In this document: in pieces, positions 1 to 5,771 of the stretch
Position numbering within the stretch: the stretch's first letter is position 1
How the letters are laid out: each line of letters starts with the position of its first letter
Assembly: GCA_036558265.1 (NCBI GenBank)
Contig: DATBFY010000158.1
Span: forward strand, 1-6,199
Source of the DNA: RYN-433 sp036558265
GTDB taxonomy: Bacteria; Planctomycetota; Phycisphaerae; Tepidisphaerales; Tepidisphaeraceae
Reading direction: 5' to 3'
Length of the DNA stretch: 6,199 nt
Notes under the pieces: model-generated
What the model saw: only the letters and a program-made list of their open reading frames with translations
Told to the model about the DNA's origin: nothing
The model's database searches: none
Made by a program: the position numbers and the translations under genes

Positions 1-1
1 G

Positions 2-127
2 CTGCAGCGGCTGGGCCTGTCTTTTAAAAAAAGACGCTGCATGCCGCCGAGCAGGACCGGCCCGACGTCGCGGACAAACGCCGCGCGTGGAAGAACGAGC
101 AACCCGCCCGCGCGGCCCCGCAACTGA
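2..127 (+). CDS. IS630 transposase upstream ORF, C-terminal end (partial, 5' end outside window)
   Basis: This frame enters from the left edge reading LQRLGLSFKK, the wording that closes the helix-turn-helix DNA-binding half of IS630-type transposases just before the catalytic half. After the A-run at 26-32 it continues out of register as RRCMPPSRTGPT and similar low-information residues, and stops at TGA 125-127. Only the first 10 or so codons resemble the family. The protein would supply the N-terminal DNA-binding domain. It joins the DDE part only if the frame shifts back by one base at the A-run. The start codon and most of the domain lie outside the window. Confidence 0.55.
   Translation: MQRLGLSFKKRRCMPPSRTGPTSRTNAARGRTSNPPARPRN
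23..33 (+). other. Putative frameshift site (TTT then A7 G) joining the two transposase frames
   Basis: The upstream frame reads TCT TTT AAA AAA AGA and the catalytic frame reads AAA AAG ACG from position 28. Slipping back one base on the second AAA (29-31) gives the continuous family sequence SFKKKTLHAAEQ, so a -1 shift (or an A-run of eight) restores a full transposase. The ideal A AAA AAG heptamer is present in bases but not in phase with the upstream frame. Slippage on one tRNA, transcriptional slippage on A7, or a simple 1-base deletion are therefore all possible. Some IS630-family members are known to use two frames. Confidence 0.5.
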
Positions 128-639
128 TCTTCATCGACGAGACCTGGGCCAAGACCAACATGACGCGCCTGCGCGGGCGGGCGCCGGTGGGCCAGCGCCT
201 GGTGGCCAAGGTCCCGCACGGCCACTGGCGCACCACGACGCTGATCGCCGCGTTATCGACCGCGGGCATCCGCTGCTCGACCGTGGTGGACGGCGCGATC
301 AACGCCGACGTGTTTCAGGCCTTCGTCACCCAGGTGCTGGTGCCGCAACTGCGCCCCGGCGACGTGGTCGTGCTCGACAACCTCTCGAGTCACAAGGGCG
401 CCGCGACCCGCGCGGCGATCGAGGCGGCCGGCGCGACGCTGCTGTTCCTCCCGCCCTACAGTCCGGACCTGAACCCGATCGAGATGATCTTCGCCAAGAT
501 CAAGCAGGCGCTGCGTTCGCTTGCCTGCCGCACGCGTGAGGCGCTGTGGGGCGCGATGCAGGGCGTGCTGGATCGCATCACCGCCGCCGATGCGGCCAAC
601 TGCTACCGCCATTGCGGGTACACGCTACAACTGGATTGA
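28..639 (+). CDS. IS630-family transposase, DDE catalytic part
   Basis: This open frame encodes about 203 residues of the RNase H-like catalytic domain that cuts and joins IS ends. The first acidic residue is in FIDET (Asp codon at 136), the second in VVLDN (Asp codon at 376), followed by SSHK. The third is the Glu of LNPIE (codon at 481) in the segment LPPYSPDLNPIEMIFAKIK. The second and third are separated by 34 residues, the DD34E spacing known for IS630. The C-terminus CYRHCGYTLQLD is family-like. The frame opens right after TAA 25-27, and its first residues KKTLHAAEQDRPDV already match the family, so the ATG at 160 is not the biological start. Expression probably needs fusion with the upstream frame. 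All catalytic residues are intact, so the domain may be functional, but an unfused copy would be inactive. Confidence 0.85.
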   Translation, partial: KKTLHAAEQDRPDVADKRRAWKNEQPARAAPQLIFIDETWAKTNMTRLRGRAPVGQRLVAKVPHGHWRTTTLIAALSTAGIRCSTVVDGAINADVFQAFVTQVLVPQLRPGDVVVLDNLSSHKGAATRAAIEAAGATLLFLPPYSPDLNPIEMIFAKIKQALRSLACRTREALWGAMQGVLDRITAADAANCYRHCGYTLQLD

Positions 640-649
640 AGGTGCTCTA
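640..649 (+). repeat. Predicted right terminus of the IS630 element
   Basis: Immediately after the transposase stop, ggtgctctag ends in CTAG with a TA at 648-649. This is the target dinucleotide duplicated by IS630/Tc1-type elements. The distance from the stop codon is typical of compact IS630 ends. No left terminus is available for comparison, so the extent of the inverted repeat is unknown. Confidence 0.4.
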
Positions 650-754
650 GATCCTTCGCTTCGCTCAGGATGACGGCTTAAAGCCGTCGTAGGGAGCTAC
701 TCTCGCATTTACGCTTGACCCCATTTCCCCGGGGTCGGAAGATGTTAAGTCCTG
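650..754. other. Non-coding stretch with small inverted repeats, between IS end and the 145-aa gene
   Basis: No reading frame here looks coding. It contains three short inverted repeats in a row: atcct/aggat (651-655 with 667-671) around a tcgcttcgct core; gacggctt/aagccgtc (672-679 with 681-688), a nearly perfect palindrome with one central base; and gacccc/ggggtc (717-722 with 731-736). A TTGACC at 715-720 could act as a -35 box, but the best -10 at 17 bp spacing (gaagat, 738-743) is poor. The TAA at 746-748 closes the frame of the downstream gene. Clusters like this look like dispersed intergenic repeat material; copy number cannot be judged from the window. Confidence 0.5.
672..688. repeat. 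8-bp inverted repeat with a single central base
   Basis: The arms gacggctt and aagccgtc are perfectly complementary around A680. A one-base loop is too tight for a stable RNA hairpin at full length, so this is more likely a palindromic protein-binding or repeat element than a terminator. No T-run follows on either strand. Confidence 0.4.
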
Positions 755-1192
755 ATGGGACCGGACGACGCTTTACGCCTGGCGGACTGGGTTGGCGGAC
801 TGTTTGCCGAGATCACGCCGCAGCAGGTGGCGTTCCTGGCGGACCAGTTCGCGGCGTTTGACGCGGCGGTGGTCGAGCGGGAGGTGACGCGGTTCCGGCG
901 GCAGTTCGAGGCGCTGAACGTGGCCAACCTGCTGCGGCGGATCGCCGAAGAGCAGGGGAAGCGCAATGGGCGAGGCGCCTCGCGGGCGGAGCGCGATCGG
1001 ATCGACGCGCAGTGGCGCCAGGACGAGGCGGCGCTGGCGAAGCTCAGCGATGACGAGCTGGCGCGGCACAAGCAGGCGGTGCTGGCGGAGCGTCCGGAGC
1101 TGCGAAAGATGCTGGCGCCCAGGAACCCGCGCGACAGCGTGATGCTCAAGTCGCTGATCCTCGAGCGGTGTCAGAAGCGGGGTCGGGATTAA
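755..1192 (+). CDS. Hypothetical protein, 145 residues, helical
   Basis: I do not recognise this protein. The codons are strongly G/C-biased at third positions throughout, and the composition (Ala, Arg, Glu, Leu) gives regular amphipathic helix patterns, so it is very likely a real gene. Residues 1-65 form a compact helical part (LADWVGGLFAEITPQQVAFLAD, then FRRQFEALNVANLLRRI). Residues 70-112 are charged and may form a coiled coil. Residues 115-145 end in a basic tail. The arrangement faintly recalls phage helicase-loader or replisome-organiser N-termini, but that is only a resemblance. There is no signal peptide or membrane segment, so it should be cytoplasmic. The start is fixed by an in-frame TAA at 746-748, leaving ATG 755 (or CTG 752). 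No Shine-Dalgarno sequence sits at the right distance; ggaag at 737-741 is 13 bp away. It is convergent with the next gene. Confidence 0.75.
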   Translation: MGPDDALRLADWVGGLFAEITPQQVAFLADQFAAFDAAVVEREVTRFRRQFEALNVANLLRRIAEEQGKRNGRGASRAERDRIDAQWRQDEAALAKLSDDELARHKQAVLAERPELRKMLAPRNPRDSVMLKSLILERCQKRGRD

Positions 1193-1206
1193 GCCTGGGA
1201 ACGGAT

Positions 1207-1225
1207 CACGGGCGAGGCGCCCGTG
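1207..1225. terminator. Perfect hairpin between convergent genes (possible bidirectional terminator or dispersed repeat)
   Basis: The arms cacgggcg and cgcccgtg pair perfectly over 8 bp around the loop agg. The hairpin lies 15 bp after the stop of the + strand 145-aa gene and 10 bp after the stop of the minus-strand protease gene. This is where a shared terminator is expected. No T-tract follows on either side, so intrinsic termination would be inefficient by the classic model. From memory, hairpins of this wording are frequent between genes in GC-rich planctomycete-like genomes, so it may be a copy of a dispersed element. Confidence 0.5.
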
Positions 1226-1234
1226 CTACGGGGG

Positions 1235-2716
1235 TTATCTGACGCTCATCACGAACAGCATGACCAGCGCGCCGTTGTGCAGCGCGTGGGCGGTCATGCA
1301 GCCGATGATGGAGCCGCGCCACTCGCGGATGCCCGCAAGCACGAACGCGATCGCGCCCAGGGCGGGGATCAGGGTCCAGCCCTGCGGGTGGATGGCCGCG
1401 AAGATCAGGCTGACGATGATCGTCGAGACCCACCAGCCGAAGCGGCTGCGCAGGTGGTGAAAGAGGGCGCCGCGGAACATGGTTTCCTCGATGATGGGGG
1501 CCCAGGCGGCGGCGAGGATGAGGATCTGAAGGACGTCGGTGGGGGCGTCGGTGGGCATGTTCTGCACGGGGTGGGTGGGCCGGATGCCCGTGCGCTGGGT
1601 CAGGACGAGGGTGAGGATCAGGCCCACGCCGATCACGGGCAGGCCGGTCAGGTAACCGACGACGCCGGCGCCGATTTCACGGAAGAACCCGCGGCCGGCG
1701 TGCCAGCCCAGGGCACGGCGCACCTGCGGCCAGGGCGCGCCGCGACGGTGCAGCCAGACCAGCACGAGCGGCAGGACGATGCTGATCGCCCAGTTGGGCC
1801 AGAAGACCGCGTGCGGGAAGAGCAACGCCAATGCGATGGAGAGGGCGATGAACGTTGTCAGATAGAGCGCGAATGCCTCGACGAAGCGGTCGGCCTGGCC
1901 AGGCGGGTCGGGCCGGTACGCCCGGGAAAGCCGGCCGTCGGAATATCGCACCAGGGCCAGGATGCCGAGCACGATGCCCAGGACCAGGGCGCCGAACCCG
2001 CCGAAGGTGGCCAGCATTCCGATCATGACGGCGCGGCTCGCCGGGGCCAGGACGGCCTGGCGGCGGGGGTCGGAGTCGGGATGGCCGTATGCGAGGGCCA
2101 GCTCGCCGAACCAGCCGTGGCGCTGGACCAGGTCATTCGCCTGGCGGTCGGTGAGCGCGTCGGGACCGCGGGTATAGAGCGTGCGCAGGGCGTCCACGTC
2201 CGGGCGCAGGCGCACGACCTGGTATTGTTTTTCGAAGCGGGCCAGCCGGGCCAGCGCGGCGTCCGTTCCCTCGAGCTCGGCGATGACCGGGATGCTGCGG
2301 AAATCGTCGACCGGGTTGGTGATCGACTGTTCGACGGTTCGGGCGAGCGGGTCGTGCGGGGCCTGGCGGGACGCCGTCGTCGTGGTGGCGGTCGTCGGGA
2401 TCGAGGCCGGTCCGCTGGTCGGCGGTCGCGGCTGCTGTCGGGTGAACTCGCGGGCGCCCACGGCGTAAAGGCTGACCAGCTTCAGTTGGACGCTGCGGAT
2501 CTCGGAGATCGGCTGTAACGCAGGCTGGGTTGAGGCGCTTCGGCCACCGCGCGCCGCCGGCCTGACGTAGGGGGTCCAGACGTCCCGGGCGAGCATCGCC
2601 GCCACGCAAAGCACGATCACGCCCCAGGCGACGATCGCGCCGGCGGCCAGGGGGCGTCGCGGCGGTGGCGGGACGTATTCGGGCGGCGCGTAGATCGGGG
2701 GTGGCGGCGTGGTCAC
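1235..2716 (-). CDS. CPBP family intramembrane metalloprotease (CAAX protease / Rce1-like)
   Basis: This 493-residue membrane protein has the full CPBP (ABI, Rce1-like) signature near its C-terminus: EETMFR at 410-415, FAAIH at 439-443 and HALHN at 477-481, supplying the glutamates, histidines and asparagine of the active site in the membrane. Rce1 itself cleaves prenylated CAAX proteins; bacterial members have varied or unknown substrates. The N-terminus is rich in proline (PPPP repeats, residues 4-19), followed by a first membrane helix at about 23-43. Residues 60-225 are a long soluble part with a Thr-rich linker near 108-115. Further hydrophobic helices lie near 228-256, 280-299, 308-323, 346-373, 396-408, 426-442, 446-462 and 470-490. 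Typical bacterial members are 200-300 residues, so the 60-225 segment is an extension. The start is GTG 2716; an in-frame stop at 2738-2740 prevents a longer frame. It lies 39 bp after gyrA and is probably co-transcribed with it. Confidence 0.9.
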   Translation of the reverse strand: MTTPPPPIYAPPEYVPPPPRRPLAAGAIVAWGVIVLCVAAMLARDVWTPYVRPAARGGRSASTQPALQPISEIRSVQLKLVSLYAVGAREFTRQQPRPPTSGPASIPTTATTTTASRQAPHDPLARTVEQSITNPVDDFRSIPVIAELEGTDAALARLARFEKQYQVVRLRPDVDALRTLYTRGPDALTDRQANDLVQRHGWFGELALAYGHPDSDPRRQAVLAPASRAVMIGMLATFGGFGALVLGIVLGILALVRYSDGRLSRAYRPDPPGQADRFVEAFALYLTTFIALSIALALLFPHAVFWPNWAISIVLPLVLVWLHRRGAPWPQVRRALGWHAGRGFFREIGAGVVGYLTGLPVIGVGLILTLVLTQRTGIRPTHPVQNMPTDAPTDVLQILILAAAWAPIIEETMFRGALFHHLRSRFGWWVSTIIVSLIFAAIHPQGWTLIPALGAIAFVLAGIREWRGSIIGCMTAHALHNGALVMLFVMSVR

Positions 2717-2741
2717 TGGTCGGCTCGGCGCGCGGCGTCAA

Positions 2742-2750
2742 TCTCCTTTA
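2742..2750 (-). promoter_or_regulatory. Strong but oddly placed Shine-Dalgarno-like sequence between gyrA and the CPBP gene
   Basis: On the minus strand the gap reads TAAAGGAGA, an almost ideal Shine-Dalgarno sequence, just after the gyrA stop. Its distance to the GTG start at 2716 is about 26 bases, far beyond the usual 5-9. The nearest start-like codon (TTG 2741) is out of frame with the protease and touches the motif. It may be fortuitous, or may load ribosomes that then reach the GTG, close to which only a weak GAG is seen. Confidence 0.35.
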
Positions 2751-2755
2751 CCGAC

Positions 2756-5428
2756 TCATGACTCGTCGGGCAACGGCGGATCCGGCGCCGGCGGGGGCGG
2801 TGGGGCAGACGCCTGGGCATCGGGCGCGGCGGGCGAGCCGTCGGATGCCGGGGCGCCGCCGGGGCTGCCGGCCTCGGCGTCCTCCTTGGCCTCGGCGGGG
2901 TCGATGCGCGCCAGGGCGACCAGCTTGTCGCCCTCGTCCAGGCGGATCAGCCGCACGCCCGCGGCGTTGCGGCCGGTCTGGCGGATCTCGCTGACGCGCG
3001 TGCGCATCAGGATGCCGCGCTCGGTGATGAACATGACCTCGTCGCTGTCGATCACGCGCTGCATTCCGACGACGTCGCCGTTGCGGTCGTTGGCGTCGAT
3101 GTTGATCACGCCGCGGGTGCCGCGGCCCTTGACGGGGTAGTCTTCCAGCGGGGTTCGCTTGCCGTAGCCGTTGACGCAGGCGGTGAGGATCTGGCAGCAG
3201 GTGTTGTCGCCGTTGGGGATGACGATCATGCTGACGACCGAGTCGCCCTCGCGCTTGAAGCGTGCGCCGGTGACACCGCCGGCGGGGCGGCCCATGGCGC
3301 GGACGTCCGCCTCCTCGAAGCGGATCGCCAGGCCGCTGCGCGTGCCCAGGACGATGTGATCCTTGCCGCTGGTCAGCTCGACGGCGATCAGCTCATCCCC
3401 CTCTTCCAGGCCGATGGCGATGATGCCGTTGGTGCGGATGTTGCCGTAGGCGGAGAGGGCGGTCTTCTTCACCGTTCCCTTGGCGGTGGCGAACATGACG
3501 AACGCTTCTTCCTTGGTGAAATCCTTGACGGCCAGCACGTTGGCGACCTTCTCGCCGGCCTGGAAGGCAAGGAGGTTGGCGATCGAGCGTCCCTGGCTGG
3601 TGCGGCTCATCTCGGGCACGTCGTAGACGCGGCGCTCGTACACCCGTCCCTGGTTGGTGAAGAACATCAGGTAGTCGTGGGTGTTGGCGACGAAGAGGTG
3701 TTCGACGAAGTCGTCGTCGCGGGATTCGGTGCCCTTGATGCCGCGGCCGCCGCGGCCCTGGGCCTGGTAGGTGCCGACCGGGAGCCGCTTGACGTAGCCG
3801 TTGTGGCTGACCGTGACGACCACGTCTTCCTGGGCGATGAGCTTGTCCATGTTGAACTCGCTCACGCCGCCGGTGATCTCGGTGCGGCGTTCGTCGCCGT
3901 ACTTGTCGCGCATCTCGTAGGTGTCTTCGCGGATGATGTCGATGACGGCCTGGGGGTTGCCCAGGATGTACTCGTAGCCCTCGATCTCCGAGACGACCTC
4001 CTTGTACTCGTTGACCAGCTTTTCGATCTCCAGCCCGACGAGCTGGATGAGCTGCAGGCGGCCGATGGCCTCGGCCTGGGCCTGGCTGAGCATGACGCCG
4101 TTCTCCGCCACCCTGGCCATGAGCTTGGCGGGGATCTGCGGGGCGTAGGGGTGATCGGGCGCGATGCGGAAGGCGCGCTCGCGCAGCTTCTGGATGGCCT
4201 CCTCGCGGGTCTTGCTGCTGCGGATCATGCGGACGACCTCGTCGATATCGCACACGGCGTAGATCAGGCCTTCGAGGATGTGGCCGCGCTGCTGGGCCTT
4301 TTTCAGGAGGTGCCTGGTGCGGCGGACGATCACTTCCTTGCGGTGCTCGATGAAGTGCTCGATCAGCTCCTTGAGGCCCATCGTCCGCGGCTGGCGGTTG
4401 ACCAGGGCGATGTTGATCATCGAGACGGTGATCTGGCAGGGCGTGTAGCGGTAGAGCTGCTCGATGACCACGTTGGGGTCGGCATCGCGCTTGAGGTCGA
4501 CGACGATGCGGCACTTGTGCTCGCGGCCGCTGTGGTCGTTGGCGTCGGAAACGTCCTTGATGCGGTCGTCCTTCACGCACTCGCCGATCGACTCGAGGAT
4601 GGTGCGGCGGATGATGCCGTAGGGGATCTCGTCAATGATGATCTGGGTTCGGCCGTTCTTCTGCTCCTCGGTGTGCATCTTGGCCTGGAGGGTGATTCGG
4701 CCGCGGCCGGACTTGTAGCCCTCGACGATGCCGTCGCGCCCGCGGATGATGCCGCCGGTGGGAAAGTCCGGCCCGGGGACGATGTTGAGCAGTTCCTCGA
4801 ACGACAGCTCCGGCTTGTCGAGCACGGCGACGATGGCGTTGCAGATCTCCTTGAGGTTGTGCGGGAGGAGGTTGCAGGCCATGCCGACGGCGATGCCGGT
4901 CGAGCCGTTGACGAGCAGGTTGGGGAACTTGCTGGGGAAGACGCTGGGCTCGGTGCGGGTCTCGTCGTAGTTGGGGTGGAAGTCAACCGTGTCGAGGTTG
5001 AGGTCCTCGAGCAGTTCCATGGCGGGGGTGGTCATGCGGGCTTCGGTGTACCGCATGGCGGCGGGGGGGTCGCCGTCGGTGCTGCTGAAGTTGCCCTGGC
5101 CGTCGATCAGGGTGTAGCGCATGACCCAGTCCTGCGCCAGGCGGACGAGGGTCGGGTAGATGACCGATTCGCCGTGGGGGTGGTAGTTGCCGGAGGTGTC
5201 GCCGGCGATCTTGGCGCATTTGCGGTGCTTGCTGCGCGGCCCGAGGCCCAGGTCGTTCATGGCGACCATGATGCGGCGCTGGGAGGGCTTGAGGCCGTCG
5301 CGCACGTCGGGGAGGGCACGATCCATGATCGTGCTCATCGCATAGGTGAGATAGCTCTCCTGGAGTTCCTGTTCGATGCGCAGGTCCTCGATCCGGTCCG
5401 CCGGAGGAGGAGGGGTGGGTTCTGACAT
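2756..5428 (-). CDS. gyrA: DNA gyrase subunit A
   Basis: GyrA is the breakage-reunion subunit of the A2B2 gyrase, which introduces negative supercoils using ATP hydrolysed by GyrB. At 890 residues it is full length. Residues 10-500 hold the winged-helix, tower and coiled-coil parts. The catalytic tyrosine is Tyr127 in AAMRYTEAR (E. coli Tyr122), and the quinolone-determining region is at about 71-112 (GNYHPHGESVIYP). The GyrA box QGRGGRG at 557-563 identifies gyrase rather than topoisomerase IV. Six blades of the C-terminal pinwheel start near GYVKR 544, GRVYER 595, GTVKK 651, GLAIRF 699, GYGKR 754 and GILMRT 805. Residues 846-890 form an Ala/Pro/Asp-rich disordered tail. Ser88 matches E. coli Ser83, but Pro92 replaces Asp87. 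The start is ATG 5428, which keeps the conserved EQELQESYLTYAMS opening; only a weak GAG precedes it. gyrB is not nearby in the window. Confidence 0.98.
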   Translation of the reverse strand: MSEPTPPPPADRIEDLRIEQELQESYLTYAMSTIMDRALPDVRDGLKPSQRRIMVAMNDLGLGPRSKHRKCAKIAGDTSGNYHPHGESVIYPTLVRLAQDWVMRYTLIDGQGNFSSTDGDPPAAMRYTEARMTTPAMELLEDLNLDTVDFHPNYDETRTEPSVFPSKFPNLLVNGSTGIAVGMACNLLPHNLKEICNAIVAVLDKPELSFEELLNIVPGPDFPTGGIIRGRDGIVEGYKSGRGRITLQAKMHTEEQKNGRTQIIIDEIPYGIIRRTILESIGECVKDDRIKDVSDANDHSGREHKCRIVVDLKRDADPNVVIEQLYRYTPCQITVSMINIALVNRQPRTMGLKELIEHFIEHRKEVIVRRTRHLLKKAQQRGHILEGLIYAVCDIDEVVRMIRSSKTREEAIQKLRERAFRIAPDHPYAPQIPAKLMARVAENGVMLSQAQAEAIGRLQLIQLVGLEIEKLVNEYKEVVSEIEGYEYILGNPQAVIDIIREDTYEMRDKYGDERRTEITGGVSEFNMDKLIAQEDVVVTVSHNGYVKRLPVGTYQAQGRGGRGIKGTESRDDDFVEHLFVANTHDYLMFFTNQGRVYERRVYDVPEMSRTSQGRSIANLLAFQAGEKVANVLAVKDFTKEEAFVMFATAKGTVKKTALSAYGNIRTNGIIAIGLEEGDELIAVELTSGKDHIVLGTRSGLAIRFEEADVRAMGRPAGGVTGARFKREGDSVVSMIVIPNGDNTCCQILTACVNGYGKRTPLEDYPVKGRGTRGVINIDANDRNGDVVGMQRVIDSDEVMFITERGILMRTRVSEIRQTGRNAAGVRLIRLDEGDKLVALARIDPAEAKEDAEAGSPGGAPASDGSPAAPDAQASAPPPPPAPDPPLPDES

Positions 5429-5461
5429 AGGTTCAGCTCGTCCGATTTCTACGGCATGGTT

Positions 5462-5477
5462 CCGCCGTCCGTGGCGG
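5462..5477 (-). promoter_or_regulatory. Overlapping alternative hairpins in the gyrA leader
   Basis: About 34 bp upstream of the gyrA ATG, ccgcc (5462-5466) pairs with ggcgg (5473-5477). The overlapping gccgt (5464-5468) can instead pair with acggc (5451-5455). The two structures exclude one another. The stems are only 5 bp, so a regulatory role is speculative. Confidence 0.2.
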
Positions 5478-5523
5478 GGCGAAATCCGTGTGAAAATGCC
5501 CGAAAAAGAGGCCCCGGAGGGGT

Positions 5524-5546
5524 GCTTCGTCGCCGGGCGATGAAGC
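5524..5546. repeat. 10-bp inverted repeat near the predicted gyrA transcription start
   Basis: The arms gcttcgtcgc and gcgatgaagc pair over ten positions around the loop cgg. One pair is G-U in the + strand RNA and is an A-C mismatch in the minus-strand (gyrA) RNA. The better strand is therefore opposite to gyrA, which favours a DNA-level role such as an operator, or chance. It sits just downstream of the candidate -10 box for gyrA. Confidence 0.35.
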
Positions 5547-5551
5547 GGGAT

Positions 5552-5581
5552 ATTTTAGGCGAAACGGGGGTTAAAAGCGAA
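5552..5581 (-). promoter_or_regulatory. Candidate sigma70-type promoter for gyrA
   Basis: Read on the minus strand, TAAAAT (5557-5552) matches the -10 consensus in five of six positions. It lies 18 bp after TTCGCT (5581-5576), a poor -35 with only the first two bases and little else in agreement. It is among the most AT-rich spots in the intergenic region. It would start transcription near 5545, giving a leader of about 115 bases. It is offered as the best candidate rather than a sure call. Confidence 0.3.
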
Positions 5582-5668
5582 CGGCGGTGAGGGGGAAAAT
5601 GCGAGTCGGCGTGGCGGTTCGCGCGGACGGAAAATGTGTAGGTTTGCGGCGCGAGCCATGCACTCATC

Positions 5669-5720
5669 AAGGAGACGCGGAGAAACAAAGAAGCAGAGAA
5701 ACAACGGAAGATCGGAGGAG
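5669..5720. repeat. Purine-rich low-complexity tract with a 9-bp direct repeat
   Basis: The + strand is nearly all purine from caaggagacg to ggaggag. Within it gagaaacaa occurs twice, at 5680-5688 and 5696-5704, 16 bp apart. Similar tracts built from gaga, aaca and gcgg words occur between genes in several environmental GC-rich bacteria, from memory. No coding frame fits it. Confidence 0.45.
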
Positions 5721-5724
5721 CGTG

Positions 5725-5737
5725 TCGGCCGGGCCGA
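5725..5737. repeat. Short GC palindrome
   Basis: tcggcc and ggccga are complementary around a single G at 5731. It directly follows the purine-rich tract. It has no T-run and no gene ends here on the + strand, so a terminator role is unsupported. Confidence 0.3.
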
Positions 5738-5771
5738 TCCACCGCTCTGACAAGAGCCCATAAGGGCAGCT

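Larger units (their letters stand above)
1..649 (+). mobile_element. IS630-family insertion sequence, 3' part (left end outside window)
   Basis: The stretch encodes an IS630/Tc1-type DDE transposase whose last codon lies about 10 bp before a CTAG at 647-650. IS630-family elements insert at TA and usually end within a few tens of bases of the transposase stop, so I place the right end at or next to the TA at 648-649. The sequence just inside reads ggtgctcta, whose complement tagagcacc would be the outer tip of the terminal inverted repeat. The matching left repeat is outside the window, so neither the inverted repeat nor the TA duplication can be confirmed. The element reads toward the + strand gene at 755. 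The family call is firm; the exact boundary is inference. Confidence 0.8.

Noticed and set aside
87..539. 150-codon + strand frame overlapping the IS630 transposase
   Set aside because: It is a shifted frame of the DDE domain; the catalytic motifs read only in the frame ending at 639.
650..740. Possible CRISPR or tandem array from the repeated stems
   Set aside because: The three stems have different sequences and there is no regular repeat-spacer pattern.
1223..2518. 431-codon open frame on the + strand antisense to the CPBP protease gene
   Set aside because: It is rich in Gly, Asp, Gln and Arg, with no hydrophobic core pattern, and lies fully opposite a gene with intact catalytic motifs.
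2133..2741. 202-codon minus-strand frame starting at TTG right after the AAAGGAG motif
   Set aside because: It is out of frame with the protease, is dominated by Arg, Pro and Ala, and the motif is too close to the TTG to serve it.
3356..5425. 689-codon open frame on the + strand antisense to gyrA
   Set aside because: It mirrors gyrA codon for codon, is built almost entirely of Val, Asp, Ala, Leu and Gly, and has no family resemblance. Long antisense frames are expected opposite GC-rich genes with strong third-position bias.
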